Shown here piece by piece: positions 22,671 through 34,800 of a DNA stretch of 64,000 nt (position 1 is the first letter of the stretch; each line of letters opens with the position of its first letter). This DNA comes from Deroplatys truncata (taxonomy: Eukaryota; Arthropoda; Insecta; Mantodea; Mantidae). The translations under genes and the position numbers were made by a program. The stretch spans positions 129,150,295-129,214,294 of the forward strand of contig CM060977.1 in the NCBI GenBank assembly GCA_030765065.1, written 5' to 3'. Below the pieces are notes generated by a model. It was not told where the DNA came from, did no database searches, and was given only the letters and a program-made list of their open reading frames with translations.

Positions 22671-23012
22671 AGTACATTAAATTCCCCAATGGACTCGCAT
22701 TTTTCACGGTAAATCTCAAGGAGATCTCAAATTGTATTGAGATGACATACCCCAATGGCGACTTACAATGTTGTAATTACTTTAATTTCTGGGCTTCATG
22801 GTTTCGACCACTATTAGCTCAATTAATGCAATTCCATCAATGAAACTTTATGCTGATGATGACATTTTAACGCTCTAAGCTACTTTAAATATATATTCAT
22901 AAGGAATTTAAACAAGTTACAATAAGAAAACCCAGGAATACGAATACTTTATTCAGTGTTCTCTAAGTTAGCGAAATTTCACTGATGTACAATGTTTTCA
23001 AACATAGGAAAT
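22671..23012. other. Unassigned AT-rich stretch
   Basis: Nothing supported. Confidence 0.35.
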
Positions 23013-23932
23013 TGAAGTAGAATATCTTTACGTTATTAGCACTACGCCTTGGGCATCAAACATGAGGTAGTTGCAGCCCCACGTACGAGACAAAGCTTCC
23101 TGTGGCCTGCGCCCCATGTTCACTTTCCGGTGGTCTTCGCCCCCAGGTTTAAAAATCAACTTTGTAATTTGAATGTTTATTTAAATATTATATTTGTATG
23201 TCTCGACTGCATCAGTAGTAACTTGCAGAAATACGTATCTCTTAGCAGGGCTGGTGTGGCTAAGGAATGAAGGCTAAACAAATTTATAATGGTATTTAAC
23301 TTCGTTTTATTAATCTTTCACACGATTAAATAACACTTCACTGATATATCCTAGCGTAGAGCTGTGAGATTATTTATTAATTGCACTTTTTAGAACACGT
23401 AAACTTTATGTTTATTCTCACCGTAATGAAGTTTTATGTCTCACACTTAACCTGTACCGTATCGAAGTGCTCGGAAAGCTGTCTACTAGTGTCTGGCTTC
23501 TACCACTTAAATTCGTACATTTTCTATATTTAAGTCTCTGATTGGCTAATTTTACTCCAATGGAATACTTTTTATTTAACTTAAGCTTTTTATAGTTTTT
23601 GATTGGCTATTTATAAATTGTTTCAAATATTACATTATTGTTCCAAGAATTATTAGTAGCACTATTAAACTTCCCAATTCATTATTGCCTCAAGGTTACC
23701 TCATTGTTAGCAACTTGCGGTTTCTATTCTCACAGGCTCCTACATTGTTAAAATACTTAATACATTAACATAACGTTATTATACATGTACACAATAATAT
23801 AAACATAATACAATGACTGTTACATACATTTGACATATTATTACATATACATATTGCTTTAAGGCGGACTGTTATTATATTTTATATTATACAATTAGAC
23901 TGATATGATTTAGTGTTAAAAATACTGCCTCA
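23013..23932 (+). mobile_element. R2 DNA transposon copy B
   Basis: Uninterrupted R2 starting TGAAGTAGAATATC and ending AATACTGCCTCA. Flanks are AAAT (23009-23012) and GAAT (23933-23936), a 4-bp duplication with one mismatch. It contains the site where copy A carries the Penelope insertion. Confidence 0.8.
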
Positions 23933-23936
23933 GAAT

Positions 23937-26135
23937 TAACGTTTTTTACGATCGAGTATTTGCCACGTCTTTCCGATGATATAGCAAAGAGAGGAAGGAA
24001 ATTTAGAATTTAAAAACCTAAATTTTTTCCAAGGAATCCTATATTTATCAACATAATTTTGGCGGCTGTAATGACACACAATATACACTAGATCGGGAGG
24101 TAAACCACGCTTGAGCCTTTATTTATATATTTTTAATAATCGGCAACAACACAGTGAATGACTCTTCGAAAAGATCAACTAATTGAAAAGGTAAATAGGG
24201 TAAATGGAGGTAAATTAATATTTCATACCTTAATCTAGATGTTCAGAAATCAATAACGTTCACCCAATTTTCCATGTCTCTTCAATATTAGCATCTGTAT
24301 ATAATCCAGTCTTCGACTTCAAATTGCTCTTGAAATACTGAATATCTATTATCATTTACATTAATATTTTCAAATAATCCGCTTCGAGTCACGGCATCAG
24401 TCATCCAACAGTTGACCCAAAACTTCCAAAATTATAGTATTTTAATAAAGATCGTATTAGCTAGCTGTTTAATAATAATCGTTATCGGAATTCCGAGGTG
24501 AGATAGGCAAGTTTGTTAGGAAATTTTTTGCTAATTTAGCAATTTTTTCATAATAATAAAACAAAGATCGTGGAAGATTGTGTGTAATACACACGTAGCA
24601 GAATCTCGGATGCAAAATATGCACCTCCTACACGCATATTGCAACACACTACTGGAACTGGAAGAATATTTTGGTATTTCTAATCATACACTCTGGAACT
24701 GCCCATTAGCAAATTAGAAAATGATTCCCAGGAAATTGGGTTCACCAACAGGGTTCTATCATTTCAAGAGACGTTTTAAAAATATGTAAATATTTTATAA
24801 TCCTATCTAGGGAGAGGCAATAAAGGATGCGACGAAAGGTCCTCGTGAAATTAAGAGATCTTTTCTCACACAAAATGAATCCATCACAGCTGCCAATGAA
24901 GAGCCTTTCTAAAGGTAATAGGGACATTAAAAGAAAAAGTTAGGGGCGGTATAAAATACAGTCAGAAGTAAAAATGTTTGGAGTTTCATGCAACAATACA
25001 AAAATATGTACGCTACTCCATCCTCGAAATTTGTGACGCACGAGTAATAAATACACCATCTTTCGGAGTGTCAAACGAGAGAACCTTCCGGCATTTTACT
25101 CTGTGATGAGGCAACTTAGAAGCCTATAAGAAATATGTCTAATAAAGCTTCTAAGATTTCAGGAGAAGATTTTCCAAAGACTTTGATCTCAAAGTGTTTG
25201 GCACCACAACTTCCTTGAAAAGGCGCGGATGTGGGAAGGTAGGGGGGAGACGTGTGTTTGGTTTGACGTCATAGCAACGAAACATTGCAGCTTTGAGTGT
25301 ACCTTTCCCTGTAATAACACGATCTTAACTTCCCTCTTCTTCCTATGTTTCTTCTTCTTCTTCCACCGGAAATTACCAAGAACTCGCTGGAGCGAACGTT
25401 TTAATTACATCCGAAGACGAGACGGAGAAAGTATGAGCGGCATAGGCCCACACCATACCCCGCTTGCTCAGCCACTTTGGTGTAGAACAAAGTTTACTCG
25501 CGACAGAGGTGCTTTAAACTGCATTATAGTCCATGGTTGGGGAACATCGGCGTCCTTTTTGAAGTTTCCTCCTCACTTGTGAGACATCAAGCAGCTGTGC
25601 GAGATATTGCCTCCAAATGATGTTAGTCTGCATCATTGTCATCAGAATATTGCTAGTTTCACGTCAGCGAAACACTTCCTTCTGTAAGCTATTTTAATAT
25701 TCATGATAGCGCAGCATTTGTCTATCAATTCCTGTATACATACATTGGCTGTAGCAAAGGATTATCCATTTGTTCTAGACACAGGTGAGTGATTACACTT
25801 CTCATTATTGCGACAGTAAGTAGTCATCGAAGAGTTTTGGTCATTAAAGCATTTTATGCCTTCGAACACAAATGAACTCATACAATGGAGTTAGAGCGGT
25901 GTCCCGCTAAATCCATTCCATTTGGTATGCCAAAAAAGTTGGTGTGTAGAACGCCCAGCGTGACCAGACTCAAGGAGAGGGCTCACTCTGTTGTCGCACG
26001 GTGCCTTAAGAGCAGCATAAGTTTCACGTGACATTACGGTATAGAGTCGGGTGACGCAAATGAAATTAAATTTAGATGTTCATTAGTCAGAAATACAACC
26101 GGAATGAGTGAAGTATGCAACCTAGTATACGAAAT
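23937..26135. other. Unassigned AT-rich DNA
   Basis: Scanned on both strands. The longest frame (25229-25582) has no recognisable motif and a C/T-rich low-complexity part. No repeat of the families defined here. Confidence 0.4.
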
Positions 26136-26136
26136 A

Positions 26137-26194
<58 letters not shown>
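26136..26194 (+). repeat. (AAT)n microsatellite
   Basis: About 19 AAT/ATA units without interruption. Confidence 0.98.
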
Positions 26195-26196
<2 letters not shown>

Positions 26197-26719
26197 TTAA
26201 GAAAACAGTCTTTAATTTTATTTTATTCTGTTTCAGATTCCGTATTGTAAAACATTAAGATGTTCTCAAGTATCTTTAGTTTTCATTACATTTGTTTTCA
26301 TTATCCAATTTGTTCTCGAGTTTGTTAATTTGTATCTGGGTAAAACAAAATACAGCTTAAAGAAAACAAACATTTTGTCGGTGGTGGACCTAATTTATAT
26401 AGGTAAAGGATCAACTTTAGAGTTAATTAACCTTAATTTGTGTTTAAGGTGTCATAATATAATTTACTTTAATGACAGTTATGCGAATTCTTGAGTGTAA
26501 AAATAAGTATAATTTAATTTATTGTATTATATAGAGTTTGTAATGTTTAGCCAAAATGTGTTCATACACATGACTGAGTTCATTTTCCATTATAAAAATT
26601 ATTAATTATATTTTCTATATAAAGCTTGGACGATATTTATTTTAGAAGATATTTTAATATGTGTTTTGCTTAGGAAAATGAGTAAGAAAACGTAACCAAA
26701 TAGAATTTGTGTATAATAA
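26195..26719. other. Unassigned AT-rich DNA
   Basis: Nothing supported. Confidence 0.35.
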
Positions 26720-26721
26720 TA

Positions 26722-27362
26722 GGAGGCGTGTTTTTAAAGTTAGTACCGTTTTAATATTTTGATTTTGAGCATGCGCTATCGTTTTCTCCATTCATTAGGA
26801 AGCCAGACTCAGCTGTGAGCAGCCATCCCTTTCTGTTTTCCTCTTGTTAGAGCGTTTCGAATCAATCGAACAACCCGCCGACTATCAAGTCACATCAGTG
26901 ATTCATTTATTTTGAATGACAGAAATGTTACGCAAGCAAACATTCATCACCAATTGTGTGGGGTTTATGGGGAAACAATAATGAGTGACAATGCCTCGCC
27001 ACACATAGCCAAGCTTAAGATATGATAACGTCATTTGTTTTCGAACAATTCGACCTCTCTTCCTATAGTCTGGGTTTGGCACTAAGTGATTTCCATGTAT
27101 TCCTTCGTCTGAAGAAATTTCACAGTGAAAAACATTTCAAGACCGATGACTTTGTGAAACAAGTGCAGATTTCCTTTTATCACAGGCGGCATCATTCTTT
27201 GACGAAGCTATACAAAAAGTGGTTTCCCGTTACAAGTGCCTGAACAACGGCGGTGACTATGTGGAGAGGTAGTGTAAGGTAATAGAGGATGATATAGTGT
27301 TTGGAAAGTATGTTCTGTTATTTTTTTAAAATTATAGGTGCTTACTTGAAAAACAAGCCTCA
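26722..27362 (+). mobile_element. Mariner element, internally deleted
   Basis: Inverted ends: left GGAGGCGTGTTTTTAAAG and, on the other strand at the right end, TGAGGCTTGTTTTTCAAG, similar over ~27 bp. TA flanks both ends (26720-26721 and 27363-27364). The interior encodes the N-terminal tip and C-terminal third of a mariner transposase with the middle removed. Confidence 0.82.
26850..27272 (+). pseudogene. Mariner transposase, N and C ends fused by deletion
   Basis: Residual frames read QPADYQVTSVIHLF and then IHHQLCGVYGETIMSD, the first helix-turn-helix region of an insect mariner. This is fused directly to NASPHIAKL, which belongs to the second catalytic Asp block (usual form DNARPH). Then follow the remains of the PDLAPSD block (YSLGLALSDFHVFLRLKKF) and the C-terminus CLNNGGDYVER with TAG at 27270-27272. 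The first catalytic Asp and the central ~170 residues are missing. The start of the third Asp motif is mutated from PDLA to LGLA. Confidence 0.85.
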
Positions 27363-27559
27363 TATTTAAAAGAAATCTAGGCCGCAATAAACAAAATATA
27401 AAACGCATTAACATGGTCTATGTTGTTATTATTCATTTTCCTTAACACACAAAAGCAATACGCGTAACAACAACGTTAGTATAGGGTAGTTAAATTATAT
27501 TCGAACCCACTCGCGGCCTCTGTCTACTGCGCGACACAGCCCGCAGTCGCCGGAGAAAT

Positions 27560-27830
27560 TACGCCGCCAGAAGCGGACTAAAATCCTTACCTTGTAATAC
27601 ATGCTGGAAATGTTGACCTTCTGCTCTCAAACAGGCAGCATATCTCGTGTAAATATTCTCGCTCACTCTCAAAAGCTCAGCAGCAAGAATTCTTGTGATT
27701 TCTTGCACAATGTTTTCTCTAAGTTCCTATAGTGTGCGAGGATTGTAACGATGCACTTTGTTTTTTGAAGAACCCCATAAATAAAAATCACAACTCGTTA
27801 GATCAGGAGATTTCATGAGCGATTTCTTCA
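27560..27830 (-). pseudogene. Mariner-type transposase C-terminal relic 2
   Basis: The minus strand reads SPDLTSCDFYLWGF, then, after a frameshift, ENIVQEITRI and LRVSENIYTRYAACLRAEGQ. This is the C-terminal part of an insect mariner/IS630-type transposase, from the third acidic residue on. It is related in layout to the relic at 180-440. No paired ends found. Confidence 0.7.
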
Positions 27831-27871
27831 GAAGCAACTTTGTTCTTCTAACAATTTATGCTCATTAGTCA

Positions 27872-28240
27872 CTCTTAGGGCGGCGCCATGGTCGAGTAGT
27901 TCCCTTGCCTCCCACCAAGGTGACCCGTGTTCGATTTCAGGGACCCGTATGTGGGATTTGTGGTGGACGAAGCAGTGTCTATGCGGGGATTTCTCCGGGT
28001 TCTCAGGTTTCGCTCCCTCCCCGCTGTTCATTACACCGTTGCTCCATTATTACCTTTCCTTTTATCCATTTCGTCTTCATTTCATATCATCTCCTTTAGT
28101 CACTCTCATACTTGGTTATGGGCCGATCCTCCGTTCTGAATTCTTCATTCTCTGATTTAATGTTTTATCTGCTCCTGTACAGGCCTCTGATTCTAGACAC
28201 GGTTGTAAGTCCTAGGAGATATAAGCCCTACTTACTACAG
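27872..28240 (+). mobile_element. tRNA-derived SINE (SINE-C)
   Basis: GGGCGGCGCCATGGTCGAG opens a tRNA-like head with a perfect A box (TGGTCGAGTAG, 27889-27899) and a B box with two or three mismatches (near 27928-27938). The pyrimidine-rich body creates several overlapping chance frames. I did not see a second copy. Confidence 0.6.
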
Positions 28241-28649
28241 TAAGCCAGGTAAGCAAGTTAATTTTAGTATTGGAGTTAATTATCTTAGCAAATAAGTTAT
28301 ATATTTTCTTTCATATGCTAATGCCTCTGAAACTTTTACATTCGTGCCTGTTTCCTTTTTCAATATAGAAAATATTATGCTTTTCCTCTTCGTTTTTCAG
28401 AATAGCTTAATTATACATAATTACCGACATTTGATTGCTTCTGGATGTATTTTATTATCCCCGTGTTTGTGCCATCCAACTCGTGAATTTTATTTTCATT
28501 TATAGTTAAAAAATATTTTCTAATTTAGATATCTCATAAGACTTTATGCCCAAAGGGACTTGTAAAGTAGTATTAATTTCTTTGGTGGATTCACTTGTCG
28601 TTAGTTTTCACTTGTAGTCAAGCCAGTTTTACTATTTTTACTGCTTACC
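28241..28649. other. Unassigned AT-rich DNA
   Basis: Nothing supported. Confidence 0.35.
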
Positions 28650-29634
28650 TATAGTAAGTGGGGTGGTTTGTTTTCCACCCAAAAATTCGATACCAAGATA
28701 CACATTTTGGAACCGGAATTTAAAAAAAAATTGGAAAAAGTTATGTATCTGTCGGATTTTCTTATTACGTCACATTTTTTTCGGTTCGGTGTTTTATCAC
28801 TAATAGTTTGCCGGGTCGCCGCCAGGAGTCGGTCGTGTTGTTCCTGCTTATAGCTTGTTACTAAGTTAAGAGGTTCCTGGTGTTCGGTCCAACTTGTCCA
28901 AAATCACGGATCAAAATCACGCGGTGCGTGTTCACGGTAAGTTTCCCCGCACCTTCCATTCTTAAACGTGTAATGTATCTCGCTTTGGCCTTTACTGTTT
29001 TATATTTGTGTGGCAGCTCTCTTTATGGGTTTATAATTAGCTGTAAATTAATGTAATTGACAATTAACTTAAGATGTGAAATGATTGGATTCTAAACCGT
29101 TTTATGGGCATTTGTGTAGTAATACGTCCTATCCCTTTTATTGTGTTACTGGGGCACGGCAAAGATTAGAAACGAAGATGCGAAATGTTCATCAAAATGC
29201 TTCAAGATTAGAATTTGTAGATCTTATTATTGTATTTATTTGTGTCAGGTGCATTGGCCATGAAGTGATAATATATTTGCTAAATTATATTTTCCTTATT
29301 TGCGACGTCCTAAGGGTGAATTATTTCCCCTTTAATTATGACACAAGGCAGTGTGGAGGCGGTGCATGTTTGAACAGCATACATAAAAAACTCGGTCGAA
29401 TACTTCATTCGATATTTAAGTTAAGTCTTCCAAAGACGATAAAACGAAGTTTTTCAAAACAATCCCCACACCCCAAACTAATCAATCCATGAGACATTTT
29501 TTTTCTCAAAAATAGCTCTTACGAACTTCATTAAAATATAAAATGTTTAAGATGTTTGCACGACAAATAGAAAGTATATGTTAAATTTTCTAACTGTAAA
29601 GTCGTCTTCATTCTAAATTATTCTTGTATAATAA

Positions 29635-30640
29635 CACTAGTCTGCATGATATCGGATGACTGAAAACTAATAGGTGATTCGAACTCACGTTGTTGTGTTA
29701 TTTCAGAACTGCCTTTAGTTTTTTGTTATCACGTACAGTTTTTTCACAATTCACTTCTAAAATATAGAGATATAAAGATATTGCTTCCGCCACTACACAT
29801 AAAATTGGGCTTAATGAAGAAATTTGTAAGTGCTCTACCACAGGATAGAACCTGCTTCAAGTACCTTTCCAAGAAATTTAGCTTCATTGCACAACACAAA
29901 TTAAAGGATGGAATTTTTGTTGGTCCTCAAATAAAGAAATTGATGAAGGATGAAGATTTTGAGAAGACAATGAATGAGAGAGAAATAGAAGCATGGACCG
30001 CCTTCCGATCAGTTACTGAAAACTTCTTAGGCAATAACAAAGATCCTAATTACAAGTCCATTGCCGAAACAATGTTGGAAAATTTCAAGAAGATGGGTTG
30101 TAACATGAGTGTAAAGGTGCATTTTCTGCATTCACATGTCGACTACTTTCCAGAAAATCTGGGACATTATAGTGAAGAGCAGGGTGAAAGTTTTCCCCAA
30201 GATATTAAAGAAATGGAGAGGAGGTACCAGGGGAGATGGAATTAAACTATGATGGCGGACAACTGTTGGATGTTGAGGAGCGGGACAGTCATCTTCAAGG
30301 ATCTGCAAGGAAGTCAAAGAAGAGAAAGATTAAAAAAAATGAAATGAAACACTTTGGCTTCTTGTTTTGTTAAAATGTAGTCATGAAATAAATTAGGGAA
30401 GTTCTTGAGAGTATTCTTAAAATGTTTCTGGAATAAAGACTAACCTTGAGTGAAATGGTATTTGAATACTTTTCTACGCTCATTAGTAAAATTGTCAAAA
30501 CATTACTTCTTATTTTGTGTAAAAATCTGACGTGATAGAAAAAAACGGAAGTTATTTCTGGATTCAGCATAAGAACTTAATTCAACAACACCTAATTTTA
30601 AGAAATTATTTGACAAAATGTTGGAAATTGCGAACTAGTG
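29635..30640 (+). mobile_element. CACTA-ended DNA element, copy 1
   Basis: Left end CACTAGTCTGCATGATATC; right end on the other strand CACTAGTTCGCA. TAA flanks both ends (29632-29634, 30641-30643). It is inserted in R1 copy 9. It carries a conserved ORF of unknown function and lies in inverted orientation to copy 2 at 32479-33465. CACTA tips plus a 3-bp duplication fit CACTA/EnSpm. The TWA-type target also fits PIF/Harbinger, and a 4-bp TAAT duplication is an alternative reading. Confidence 0.72.
29781..30320 (+). pseudogene. Transposon-associated ORF of unknown function, copy 1
   Basis: A 154-codon frame (29781-30245) beginning LPPLHIKLGLMKKFVSALP, with FVGPQIKKLM, a FLGNNKDPNYK block, HFLHSHVDYFPENLGHYSEE and RYQGRW. 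A TAA follows GRWN, where copy 2 has a Glu codon, and the frame then resumes as TMMADNCWMLR. The stop is therefore premature by one substitution. I recall this protein type as a common uncharacterised arthropod ORF, normally a C-terminal portion of a longer protein. The acidic and His residues suggest a nuclease-like or transposase catalytic part, but that is inference. Confidence 0.65.
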
Positions 30641-30950
30641 TAATTGATAAACCGCAAGAGATACACAAAATCTCACAGCACAAAAAAGTTAAAGCACACA
30701 TTTACATTAAACTTTTGTGCCGTAACTATTTCCAAGATATTCTTTGTTATGATTTGAATTTTCAAATATTATACGTCTTTCATGTGGTAGGTCTATTTCC
30801 TTTTTCTCGTGGTCAATGGAAATTCAAAGCCATTTCATAGCGATCAAGTAAGTGCAGCACATTAAATTTTCTGTTACTAGTAGCGTTTCTTTCAACTGTA
30901 TTTAGTGTTTCAAATCTTTGCAATGTCTTACGATATATAGCAATCGTGCT

Positions 30951-32478
30951 CTATTTAGCTTACATAACTGTCAGCTTTCTCTTTTATGTTTCTTTTCCTT
31001 TTGGCGAAGATACTTACCTTTATAATAAATTTTATATACTTTTTTGCTTTATCTCAATACAGATACAATATTCATACTTTCTTATTGTTGATAATTTCTT
31101 CTGTCTTATCGTTCCATACTTGCAAGCTGCTGCTTTTCTTTGTTTGTTCCGTGCTGCCTCTTCTGCAACCTTAGAGGATACTGGTAGTAAGTTTTCTAAC
31201 GCTTTTAATTTTAAACCTATTCACTTGAAAATTGAAAATCTCAAGAGTTCTAGCTTAAATAATTGTTCATATATTACAATTAAATATTATTAATTAGCTA
31301 CAAAAATTATTTTTTTAAACTGCCTTGAGCATTCAGATTTGTCACCGAAGTATAATAGTGACATTTGCCAATACCTTAGTACAGTGAAAATAAAGTAGGG
31401 ATTTTATTCAAATTATTGGTTCTAGAGAAATAAATGTTTGGTTTTATGAAGTAGTAGTAGTTAAAATTTACTTGATTTACAGTATATATTAATTTTTTGT
31501 AATCCAATGAATAAAGCAATGATAAAACGCATGCTTGTCTTTAGATTACACACTTTAGATTATGTATGCAAATTTGCATGCAAAGCTGAAATGAAAGGAA
31601 TAAATTTCACGAGTAGAAATGTAAAACTAAGAAAAAAAAACATAGGTACAAAGGGTACAGTAGGGTTAAAACTGAGCGCAAAGGTGATTTAAACATGTCG
31701 CTGGGCTTATAAAATGGCGCATCGTGAATAGATGTTTGGACAAAATGATTCACATGTGCCTATAGAATATTTACATAATATAATTAAAAATGAAAATGCT
31801 ATTTTCATCTAAAAGCTCAGTCCCGGTGTCTTAATTCTACGCTTTTGTTTCGCCCTTCTGAAGACCATAATCTTGTCGTTAAATGGAAATGTACAGGTAT
31901 TAGAACGCAGTTAAACATACCTGGTGCCTCTTCAGAAAGATTCTATAAATAAATTAGATTTTAAATAAGTACTTTGGATATAATTAAGGTAAATGGACTA
32001 TGGAAAGGCGGGCCCTCTGGCAAACGTCGTTTCCATTGATTATACACTAAAAACGAGAAGCGGAAGGTTGAGCGCGCACGCGGATACCAATTTGAAATTC
32101 ACGGTTATAAGGATATACAGCAGGACTTTGTGCATACATTGAGTAAACGACTAATTTGTACTAGAGGAAATATGAAATGTAGTATATATTTTGCAATGTA
32201 TTTAAATTGAAACTTGGCAGCTTTTATCAACATATTCTCAGCTAATTATGGAGCTATTTTAAAAGCATTATTAATTTTGTTATACAGACAAAAACAAATG
32301 TGACTTTATAATTAATTTGGCAATGAATAAACATTCATCACTCATTAGTGAATATATTATCCCATCTTCACTAAATAATATTTAGAACCTGTAATACTAT
32401 AAATACTATTTTGTGATAAACACTACTATTAACTGTATTTAAGCACTTCATTAAGTGCTCTAAACAGTTAATCAATAA
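30951..32478. other. Unassigned DNA between the inverted CACTA-ended copies
   Basis: AT-rich. Frames at 30946-31293 are hydrophobic and low complexity with no domain. No repeat recognised. Confidence 0.4.
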
Positions 32479-33465
32479 CACTAGTCTGCATTTTTCAGAG
32501 GATTTCTTAAATGTAGGTATTCTTGAATCAAGTTTTATGCTGTTTCCAGAAATAACTTCCTTTTTTTCTATCACGTCAGATTTTTACACAAAATAAGAAG
32601 TAATGTTTTGACAATTTTACTAATGAGCGTAGAAATGTATTCAAATATCACACACAAGGTAAGTTTTTATTCAAGAAAAATTTTAAGAATACTCTCAAGA
32701 ACTCCTCTAATTTATTTCATGACTACATTTTAACAAAACAAGAAGCCAAAGTGTTTCATTTAATTTTTTTCAAACTTTCTCTTCGTTGACTTCCTTGCAG
32801 ATCCTTGAAGATGGCTGTTCCTCCTCAACATCCAACAGTAGTCGGCCATCATAGTTTCATTCCATCTCCCCTGGTACCACCTCTCCATTTCCTTAATATC
32901 TTGGTGAAAACGTTCACCCTGCTCTTCACTATAATGTCCCAGATTTTCTGGAAAGTAGTCGATATGTGAATGCAGAAAATGCACCTTTATACTCATGTCA
33001 CAACCCATCTTCTTGAAATTTTCCAACATTGTTTCGACAATGGCCTTGTAATTAGAATCTTTGTTATTACCTAGGAAGTTTTCAGTAATTGATTGGAAGA
33101 CGGTCCATGATTCTAACTCTTTCTCATTCATTGTCTTCTAAAATCTTCATCCTTCATCAATTTCTTTATTTGAGGACCAACAAAAATTTCAGCCTTTAAT
33201 TTGAGTTGTGTAATCAAGGGAAATTTCTTGGAAAGGTACTAGAAGCAGGGTCCTTCCTGTGGTAGAGCCCTTAGAAATTGCTTCATCAAGCCCAATTTTA
33301 TATGTACTGGCGGAAGCTATATTTTTATATCTCTATATTTTTGAAGTGAAATTGTGAAACAACTGTACGTTATAGAAACAAATTATAAGCAGTTATGAAA
33401 TCAGCATAAAAATGAGTCAGGATCACTTATTAGGTTTCAGTCATCCGATATTATGCAGAATAGTG
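32479..33465 (-). mobile_element. CACTA-ended DNA element, copy 2
   Basis: Plus-strand left end CACTAGTCTGCATTTTTC; other end, read on the minus strand, CACTATTCTGCATAATATC. TAA lies outside both ends on the plus strand (32476-32478, 33466-33468). It matches copy 1 along its length apart from small indels, including ~200 bp of 3' flank beyond the ORF. Confidence 0.75.
32760..33312 (-). pseudogene. Transposon-associated ORF of unknown function, copy 2
   Basis: Same protein as copy 1, on the minus strand. The 3' part is intact: HSHIDYFPENLGHYSEEQ, then RFHQDIKEM, RYQGRW, MMADYCWMLRR and a basic tail STKRKFEKN before the stop at 32760. Upstream there is a frameshift between KDEDF and MNEKE (near 33131) and a stop in place of the codon after CF in the CFKYL block. 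The longer C-terminus shows what copy 1 lost. Confidence 0.7.
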
Positions 33466-33468
33466 TAA

Positions 33469-34019
33469 TTAACACGCCTCTGCCACGCCTTCCATACCTT
33501 ATTCGGTTGCAGAGGTTAATGCTTGAATGTCGAACCAATAAGAGCCGAACTCATTCAGAATCTTATGTTCAGTCTTTGAGAGGCATTTTGTTTCAACCAT
33601 TCAGGTGAAGTATACTGATTCTGCACCCCTTTCATCTCCCAGTTAGGCCTGATCTTTCTTCATAGGATAATCCTCTTCAACTAAAACCAATTAGAGGATG
33701 ACTCACCTAAGGCAGGCGCGGAACACAAATTATAAGGAGATCCTGCCAAGATTCAAGAATGGAAAAACAGCAAAAGTGACCAAAAGAATCGCCACAGTTT
33801 TTTTTTTGCCCTCGACCGTATCATCAACTAAATGAGAAGAAAACATTGTCTTTTGTAGCATTTACTTCTGCCTCTTCAGATTAACCTCCTCTTTTAAGGT
33901 CTTACAAGCCAATGCCTTGGGTCAGTAACCTGTCGACGAGCGAGCAAGCAAGCTCTGGATCATAGCATATCCAGAATGGGTGATCAGTCCAATGCCTGGT
34001 ATGGCTGTGTAGAAGGAAA
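33469..34019. other. Unassigned DNA
   Basis: Nothing supported. Confidence 0.35.
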
Positions 34020-34213
34020 TGAAATGTAGTGATGAAAGGGATGGTAGAAAAATTCCTGGATGAAATTATACAACCCAGCATTCACCTAGCGACCGAGGAA
34101 ATCCTTCGGTCAGGTTGGTCAACCCCGGGGTTTTTAACCCAGGACTTCCAGAATGCGAGTCGCTTACTTTACCGAGGCGGCATTGCCACCTCGCTCGGTG
34201 TTTTAAAGCATTT
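34020..34213 (-). mobile_element. SINE-A related copy (worn)
   Basis: Minus strand: CACCGAGCGAGGTGGCAATG, then ACTCGCATTCTGGAAGTCC, GGGTTAAAAACCC in place of the B box, and AACCTGACCGAAGGATTTCC. It aligns with the SINE-A head and its AATCTGATTGAGGTTTTC segment. Confidence 0.6.
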
Positions 34214-34698
34214 ACAACGGCACAAATTATAATAGCAATGATGTATGTACACTTGAGTTTGAGTAAGATTTTGGTGAATGAAATAGACTTAAAATACGCA
34301 TTAAAGGCGAGAGTAAGATAATTGAAAAGAATATTAAGTTTTATTGAATGAGTACTTCTTTTGTGCATTGTAATAATTTATTTATGCAAGAAGCAATGTT
34401 GTTTACGCATTAGCCTCACTTTTTTGTTTTCCCTGATAATGTAATGACGTGTTTCTGAAAGACTGCACTAAATTTTGGAGGGACTGTAACAAATGAGAGG
34501 ACCAGTTACTGCGGAAAACACTGTCACTTAAGTGCTCGGCGTAGCATAAACGTTACACTTGAGACACTATTGACACACCTTCAGAAAGGACAACTGATGC
34601 GTCGAATCGAATCACAACTGAACTGCCCTCGGCACTGTCCAAAAGTTTCGACTTCTTGACTGCGCTTAACTTCGTAACTTCTAACAAACTGAACTTCA
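34214..34698. other. Unassigned DNA, possible 5' leader
   Basis: Lies downstream, on the minus strand, of the TATA/heat-shock-like block that follows. No start codon with a recognisable protein is found in it. Confidence 0.35.
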
Positions 34699-34800
34699 CT
34701 TATGGTCGGAGTAGTCCCTTATATAGATCCCGCATACAAAGCAAAACGTTCTAGAAGGGGAAGTTACTAAAACCGGCCGAAAGGTAGCTTCTTGAGCAGT
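34699..34800 (-). promoter_or_regulatory. Heat-shock-like promoter candidate 1
   Basis: Minus strand: TATA-like GATCTATATAAGGG (around 34717-34730) with TTCTAGAA (34749-34756) about 25-30 bp upstream, and a second TTCTTGAG-type site near 34788. This spacing resembles insect hsp promoters. The flank to 34930 is GC-rich. No gene follows it. Confidence 0.35.

Larger units (their letters stand above)
28650..30950 (-). repeat. R1 repeat copy 9, split by two insertions
   Basis: R1 parts are 28650-28740 (tail), 29415-29634 (middle) and 30641-30950 (head side). The first gap (28741-29414) holds ~670 bp of unknown DNA with GC-rich patches and no clear ends. The second gap is the CACTA-ended element. 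Confidence 0.7.

Noticed and set aside
25229-25582. 117-codon plus frame
   Set aside because: Low-complexity Phe/Ser run and no recognisable domain; not repeated in the window.
30370-32574. Short minus frames at 30370-30570 and 32371-32574 as genes
   Set aside because: They fall in the flanks and 3' parts of the CACTA-ended elements and are not conserved between the two copies.
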